From positions 62,001 through 126,000 of the forward strand of contig NZ_LQIN01000048.1 in assembly GCF_001500065.1 (NCBI RefSeq): 64,000 nucleotides of DNA. The letters run 5' to 3'. The stretch's first letter is position 1. Each line of letters opens with the position of its first letter. The position numbers and the translations under genes are program-made. The stretch is from Mycobacterium sp. IS-3022. GTDB lineage: Bacteria > Actinomycetota > Actinomycetes > Mycobacteriales > Mycobacteriaceae. Of this stretch, positions 59,588 through 64,000 are shown piece by piece. The notes beneath the pieces were generated by a model. That model searched no databases. It saw nothing but the letters and a program-made list of their open reading frames with translations, and was not told where the DNA came from.

Positions 59588-60865
59588 TCACTGGCCCGAC
59601 AAGATGCGGTACTGGGCCGAGATCTGCTGATGGACATCCTCGAGGTCTACGGAGAACCCGGTATAGGCGTAGCGGTCCACACTGGCCACGCACTTGAAAT
59701 GCCACACGACCCGCTGCCACGTCATCGGCGTAGTCGCCGGAATCCAGCCCTTGGCCCGCTCGAAACAGCGCGCCGATGGAAAGCCCGGCACACCCTCGAC
59801 CGATCGGACACCACTGATGCTGCCCATCTGCTCGGAAAATTCGTCGACGATGCGGGCGGCCCCATCGGCGTTGGCCGCCTGATACACCGTCGTCAACCGC
59901 TGTGTGACTGCATCGACACCGGCGGTGCTGAACAGCGACGTCGACGCCACCGGATCTTGTTCGAAATGCAGCCAGGCTCGCGGCCGCCACACCCCCATGA
60001 TGAACGGCGACCTGTTGTCGGGGGACCACAGCGTGCGTGCCAACAGCTGGCCGGTCGGGTCCAGCGGCAACTGCGGCATCGCCGCGGGCTCGGTCGGGGC
60101 GAATTCGTCGATGCGCCGCTTCTGCTTGTTGAGGGCGCCCTGAACCAGCGGCCCGGCGGTCGCACCGAGGAACATCTTCGCTGTGCGGGCCGATTGGTAC
60201 AGCACGTACCGCCCGTGCGCGGTGTAGCTCTCGACCCGCTCGGTACCGTCGGGCATGTCATAAGTCTTGGCGATCGCTTCCGATGTCCCTGCGATCGGCG
60301 TCGGGCGCCCCGGCGTGCCGTCTGGATCAGGCGCCTTGGCCGCCATCTCCCCTGCCGCGGCCGCGGCCGCCGCTGCGTCGGGGAACTGCAGCACCACGTT
60401 GTGCAGCCCACGCTGCTGCCCCGACTCCGGTGCAGTCATCCGCACCGTCGTAAACCCGGTTATGAAGCGGTGTGCGGCAGCGATGTCGGGCAAGGGCTCG
60501 GGCAACACATGGTTGTCCCGCATCATCTGCAGATCCGACACCGGCCCGATCAGGCCTGAATCCATGGCGCCCGGGAGCATACGGAGCGCCGCGTCGACCT
60601 CCCACGGACCGACGGTGAACTCGGCGATGCGATGCGCCTCCATCAAACTCTGACTTGCCGGATCGTCGCCCACCGCGCCGAACGGGTGGCCGGCCGCCGT
60701 CGCATACGCCCCGGTGTCCAACAAGGACGGCACCACACCGTCCGAGCCGGCGGCATCCGAAGCCTTCACGGCCCTGCCTGGCGTCATCGAGGAGCATCCT
60801 GCAACCACAACAGCGCACCCGAGCGCCACCGCCAGCCGACCCAAACCAGCCTTTGGTCGCCGCAC
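59588..60865 (-). CDS. Mycobacterial lipoprotein, paralogue of the next gene (DUF7373-like)
   Basis: 425 residues from GTG 60865 with AGGAGGG upstream. The lipobox VAGC gives Cys24; the mature protein starts SSMTPGRAVKASDAA. It contains EAHRIAEFTVGPWEVDAALR, VYQAANADGAARIVDEFSEQ and two distal cysteines (SARCFER; WHFKCV), ending HQQISAQYRILSG. No catalytic motif is visible; the fold is unknown, and the family name is my recollection. It closely matches the gene at 60995 over its full length. It probably acts on the outer face near the binding domain of the kinase. Confidence 0.8.
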   Translation of the reverse strand: MRRPKAGLGRLAVALGCAVVVAGCSSMTPGRAVKASDAAGSDGVVPSLLDTGAYATAAGHPFGAVGDDPASQSLMEAHRIAEFTVGPWEVDAALRMLPGAMDSGLIGPVSDLQMMRDNHVLPEPLPDIAAAHRFITGFTTVRMTAPESGQQRGLHNVVLQFPDAAAAAAAAGEMAAKAPDPDGTPGRPTPIAGTSEAIAKTYDMPDGTERVESYTAHGRYVLYQSARTAKMFLGATAGPLVQGALNKQKRRIDEFAPTEPAAMPQLPLDPTGQLLARTLWSPDNRSPFIMGVWRPRAWLHFEQDPVASTSLFSTAGVDAVTQRLTTVYQAANADGAARIVDEFSEQMGSISGVRSVEGVPGFPSARCFERAKGWIPATTPMTWQRVVWHFKCVASVDRYAYTGFSVDLEDVHQQISAQYRILSGQ

Positions 60866-60994
60866 CGACCCTCCTCTCCTACACCCACTGCTCAGCAGAC
60901 CACACCTCCGGCGTCGGGCGTGCGACATGGCATAAGTTTGGCACGACGACGGTATACCGAACGCGGGATGCAGGCTCGCAGCAGAAACCTGCGG

Positions 60995-62275
60995 TCACTT
61001 GCCCGACAAGATGCGGTACTGGGCCGCCATCTGCTGATGAACGTCCTTCAGGTCTTCAGAGAACGCGGTGTAGGCGTAACGGTCAACCCTGCCAACACAC
61101 TTGAAATGCCAGGCGACTCGCTGAAAGCTCATCGCCGTACTCGCCGAAACCCACCCGTTCGTCCGCTCGAAACAGCGCGCTGACCCAAGGCCGGGTACAC
61201 CGTCGACCGAGCGGACTGCACCCATGCTTCCCATCTGCTCGGAGAACTCATCAACGATGCGGGCCGCTCCATCGGCATTGGCGGCCTGATACACGGTCGT
61301 CAACCGCTGCGTCACCGCGTCGACGCCGGCGGTTTGGAACAGCGCCGTCGAGGCAAGGGGGTCATCTTCGAAATGTAGCCATCCACGCGGCTGCCACGTC
61401 CCAACTATGAACGGCGCACTGTTGTCAACAGACCACAGCGTGCGCGCTAGCAGCTGACCGGTCGGATCCGTGGGCAACTGGGCCATTTTCGCCAATTCGG
61501 TTGGCACGAACCCGTCGATACGCCGCTTTTGTATGCCGAGGATCCCTAGCACCAACCCGGTAGCGGTGACACCCATGAACTTCGCGGTCGTGCGGGCCGA
61601 CTGGTACAACACATATGGGCCGAGCGGGGTGAAACTGTCCACGCGCTCGCTGCCGTCGGCCATGTCATAGGTCTTGGCGATCGCTTCCGGTGTTCCTGCG
61701 AGCGGTGTCAGCCGCCCTGGCGCAACACCGATCTCAGGCGCCTTGGCGGCCATCTCGCCCGCAGCGGCCGCTGCAGCCGGTGGGTCGGGGAACCGCAGCA
61801 CCACGTTCTGCAATGCACGATGCTGTTCCTCGTCGGGTGCGGTGGTCCGCACCGTCGAGAACCCGGTTATGAAACCGTGGGTGGCAGCGATGTCGGGCAA
61901 CGGGTCCGGCAACACCTCGAGGTCCCGCATGAGCTGCGGAGTCGGGACCGGCCCAGTCCTCCCCGTTCGCAGCACTGGTGGAAACATGCGCAGCGCCTTG
62001 TCGGTTTCCCACGGGCCCACGGTGAATTCGGCGATGCGATGCGCCTCCAACACACGCTGGCCCTGGGGATCGCCTTCCCCCATCACGCCGAACGGGCGAC
62101 TCTGCGCGGTCGCATAGTCGCCGGTGTCCAGCAAGGACGCCACCACACCGTCCCCATCCGCCGCATCCGATGCCTTCACGGCTTCTCCAGGTGTCGTCGA
62201 CGAACACCCTGCAACCGCGATGACGCACCCGACTGCTACCGCCAGTCGACCCGAACCAACCACTGGTCGCCGCAC
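60995..62275 (-). CDS. Mycobacterial lipoprotein, paralogue of the previous gene (DUF7373-like)
   Basis: 426 residues from GTG 62275 with AGGAGGG upstream. Lipobox VAGC (Cys24), then SSTTPGEAVKASDAADGDGV. It shares long identical stretches with the protein at 59588 (EAHRIAEFTVGPWE; AVTQRLTTVYQAANADGAA; RIVDEFSEQMGS; SARCFER), so the two arose by tandem duplication. The 129-base spacer between them has no clear terminator. It follows eccD1 by 116 bases on the same strand. Confidence 0.8.
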   Translation of the reverse strand: MRRPVVGSGRLAVAVGCVIAVAGCSSTTPGEAVKASDAADGDGVVASLLDTGDYATAQSRPFGVMGEGDPQGQRVLEAHRIAEFTVGPWETDKALRMFPPVLRTGRTGPVPTPQLMRDLEVLPDPLPDIAATHGFITGFSTVRTTAPDEEQHRALQNVVLRFPDPPAAAAAAGEMAAKAPEIGVAPGRLTPLAGTPEAIAKTYDMADGSERVDSFTPLGPYVLYQSARTTAKFMGVTATGLVLGILGIQKRRIDGFVPTELAKMAQLPTDPTGQLLARTLWSVDNSAPFIVGTWQPRGWLHFEDDPLASTALFQTAGVDAVTQRLTTVYQAANADGAARIVDEFSEQMGSMGAVRSVDGVPGLGSARCFERTNGWVSASTAMSFQRVAWHFKCVGRVDRYAYTAFSEDLKDVHQQMAAQYRILSGK

Positions 62276-62391
62276 CGCCCTCCTCTCCTGCTTCCACCCG
62301 TCAGTAGATCGCACCGAGTCGCGGCCATGCCGGCCCTCGTGGTCACTAGCTCCGCACTCGAGGCACACCGCAACATGTCGCACGGCGAGAC

Positions 62392-63918
62392 CTAGAACCG
62401 CAGGTTGCGCAAAACGTCATAGACGCTGGCGATCCACAGCAGCATCGGGATCACGGCGGCGATCGCGGCACCGTCGAGCAGTTCGAGGATGCGCTTGGTT
62501 ACCGGTGAGACCCGGCGCACCCCCGCGGTGGCCCCGACGATGATCAGCGCGATGATCGCTGCCGCCACGTACCCCGCTAGCACCAGCCACGCCGAGTCCG
62601 GGTACCAGAGACAGAGCCGAATCATCACGCCGGTCGGAATGAGGACGACCGAGCCCAGGAGCGCCCACGCACACCACCGCTCGGCGTAAAGCCGAGAACG
62701 GAAAGCGCAAATCGCGGTGACGAGACCCGCGACCATCATGCTGTGCACGAAGAAATGTCCCTGCACCACAACGGCGATGGCGCCGACGGACAACACCAGC
62801 GCTCCGGCCGTGACGAACCCGATCAGCAGGCGCTTGGCCAACTGGCTGCGCTCGTGCAGGCGCGCCGCGGAATCCGGTACGGAGGCGATGATGGCCTGCC
62901 AGGTCGGTGACTCCTCATCCGTCCCAGAGGTTGTCACCGGATCCAGCAGTTCGTCGTTGGAAACCGTCTCGCCCGGCGCCGGAATGGGCGGCAGCGCGAT
63001 CCGGGCCACCGCGACCGTGAGCTTCGCCGCGTTGGTGACGACGATGAGGCCGAACGCGATCGCACCCGTCGGCACCCAGTACTGCCATCCGTAGCCGTAG
63101 GCGATCGCCGCGGCCGTCGCCGCGACCGCTGTGACCGCAGTGAAGGAGGCGAACTCCGCTCGCCGGCGAGGTCCGCCGCGTGTCGCCAACGTCAACAGCA
63201 GCACAACGGCGGCCGCACCCGCGATCTGCGGTGCCCCAAGCGAATCGACCCCGCGGGGTAACGGCACGGCCAGCGCAACCGCACCGGCGAGTGTCGGTAT
63301 CGACGCCGCCAGCAGGCTTTCCGACATGTCGAGGTTCTGGTAGCGGTTGGTAGCCAGCGCGCTGCCGACGAGCAGACCCAAACCCAGCACGCCGAGGGCG
63401 GCCGACCACCACCAGTCATGGCCTGCCCGCGTCCACGCCACCAGCGCCATCACCGTCACGACGAGCGCCACCAGCGGGATGGCAACGCCGACAAAGCGAT
63501 TCAGCGCGGTCCGGTCGAACTCCGGTGACTCGTCGAGCACTGCGATGGCGTCGATGACATCCTCGACAAGGGGGCGGTACCGCTCGGTGCGGCTCACCGA
63601 GACCAGGGTCAGCAGCGACCCGTCGACGACCCCTGCGTCGTCCAAGGACTCGTTGAATTTCAACGGCGGGGCACCGGGCCTGGCGAACGCCCACACGCCC
63701 TGCGCCGAGAAATCGAATCCGGCGAGTACGTCTTTCGGTGTGTCCTCGAGGAGTTCGGCCAGCACCGACACGGTCTCGTCGATGTAGGTCTCGATCGGCG
63801 CCGCCGCGGGCAGCACCAGATCGGTCATCCGCCTGCCGGTGAGGATCGTGACCCGCGTGGTCGACGGCCGGCCGGGCGTGACGCTCGACGTGGATGCTGC
63901 TGCTGCGGTGGAGGTCAA
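62392..63918 (-). CDS. eccD1: EccD1, membrane channel component of the ESX-1 type VII secretion system
   Basis: 508 residues. An N-terminal ubiquitin-like domain (about 20-110: TRVTILTGRRMTDLVLPAA; VWAFARPGAPPLKFNESLDD) is followed by eleven or so transmembrane helices. Segments such as SRTERYRPLVEDVIDAIAVL and ALPPIPAPGETVSN are the EccD1 (Rv3877) forms rather than EccD2-5. EccD lines the type VII secretion pore. The start appears to be TTG, overlapping the upstream stop as TTGA. The downstream genes are not the usual espJ/espK. Confidence 0.9.
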   Translation of the reverse strand: MTSTAAAASTSSVTPGRPSTTRVTILTGRRMTDLVLPAAAPIETYIDETVSVLAELLEDTPKDVLAGFDFSAQGVWAFARPGAPPLKFNESLDDAGVVDGSLLTLVSVSRTERYRPLVEDVIDAIAVLDESPEFDRTALNRFVGVAIPLVALVVTVMALVAWTRAGHDWWWSAALGVLGLGLLVGSALATNRYQNLDMSESLLAASIPTLAGAVALAVPLPRGVDSLGAPQIAGAAAVVLLLTLATRGGPRRRAEFASFTAVTAVAATAAAIAYGYGWQYWVPTGAIAFGLIVVTNAAKLTVAVARIALPPIPAPGETVSNDELLDPVTTSGTDEESPTWQAIIASVPDSAARLHERSQLAKRLLIGFVTAGALVLSVGAIAVVVQGHFFVHSMMVAGLVTAICAFRSRLYAERWCAWALLGSVVLIPTGVMIRLCLWYPDSAWLVLAGYVAAAIIALIIVGATAGVRRVSPVTKRILELLDGAAIAAVIPMLLWIASVYDVLRNLRF

Positions 63919-64000
63919 CGCCGTTCGAGCCTGTCGAAGTCGTCGGACAGGGCGGCCGCCAGCTCGACGACCCGGCGCCGGAACGTCTTACCCAACAGGT
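63915..64000 (-). CDS. espI: 3' end of the gene upstream of eccD1 (probably espI)
   Basis: The last 27 codons are visible (TFRRRVVELAAALSDDFDRL, then ERR and TGA). The stop overlaps the eccD1 TTG. In ESX-1 loci the gene directly before eccD1 is espI, an ATP-binding protein. The identification rests on position only, because the visible tail is too short to identify by sequence. Confidence 0.45.
   Translation of the reverse strand, partial: LLGKTFRRRVVELAAALSDDFDRLERR

Noticed and set aside
62392..63918. EccD of ESX-3 or ESX-4
   Set aside because: The N-terminal ubiquitin-like segment and several internal stretches match EccD1; no mycP3 or eccE follows, and EccD3/4 are shorter.
1..64000. CRISPR arrays, tRNA or rRNA genes, insertion sequences, phage genes
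   Set aside because: No regularly spaced repeats, cloverleaf-like segments, transposase or integrase motifs were found on reading both strands. Weak tRNA-like signals could still be missed without a dedicated search.

Overview
The window is high-GC actinobacterial DNA, with many GTG starts and 1-4 base stop/start overlaps. Gene content and order point to a Mycobacterium, most likely a fast-growing Mycolicibacterium-type species. It carries a complete mce1 locus (mce1R, fadD5, yrbE1A/B, mce1A-F, four mce-associated genes). This sits in a block that follows M. tuberculosis Rv0144 to Rv0182c in reverse orientation, and an ESX-1 eccD1 lies at the right end. No rRNA, tRNA, CRISPR array, insertion sequence or prophage was seen. 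No gap longer than about 230 bases lacks a gene.

Left part (1-6.3 kb): the end of a SigG-type ECF sigma factor; an NDMA-dependent alcohol dehydrogenase with a readable promoter and a KstR-like operator; a pirin; a sugar-dehydrogenase-like lipoprotein; a small GlsB-type membrane protein; a secreted phosphodiester glycosidase; and a DUF1275 membrane protein that ends the mce1 operon. Mce1 block (6.3-22 kb, minus strand): fadD5, the YrbE permease pair, six Mce proteins and four Mas proteins form one tightly coupled operon for fatty or mycolic acid transport. Divergent mce1R faces it across a near-perfect palindrome.

22-45 kb: a steroidogenic-type START-like (SRPBCC) protein, a thioesterase and an adhE1-type dehydrogenase; a TetR-FadE operon; proton-translocating transhydrogenase pntAa-pntAb-pntB with a 36-residue ORF beside it; DUF4436 and FadE genes; a NarL-type two-component pair whose response regulator is frameshifted; ahpC-ahpD without oxyR; fadE2 coupled to a PtpB-type phosphatase; and a long minus-strand operon (aldehyde dehydrogenase, SDR, quinone reductase, haloacid dehalogenase, methyltransferase, DUF456, LLM flavoprotein). 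Much of this chemistry (four acyl-CoA dehydrogenases, CoA ligase, thioesterase, dehydrogenases) fits lipid import and oxidation.

45-64 kb: two TetR regulators, a FUSC exporter, a second pirin, small ORFs including a truncated 13E12/DUF222-like piece, a FadE, a DUF427 protein and a zinc-metallopeptidase lipoprotein. A signalling group follows: an FHA protein, a membrane protein with a PknH-type sensor domain and an in-gene run of 11 C, and a Ser/Thr kinase whose extracellular part looks like a siderophore/cobalamin-type substrate-binding protein. Next come two tandem paralogous lipoproteins and then ESX-1 eccD1, with the probable end of espI at the edge. The kinase-binding-protein fusion with the twin lipoproteins downstream of eccD1 is the most unusual arrangement here.
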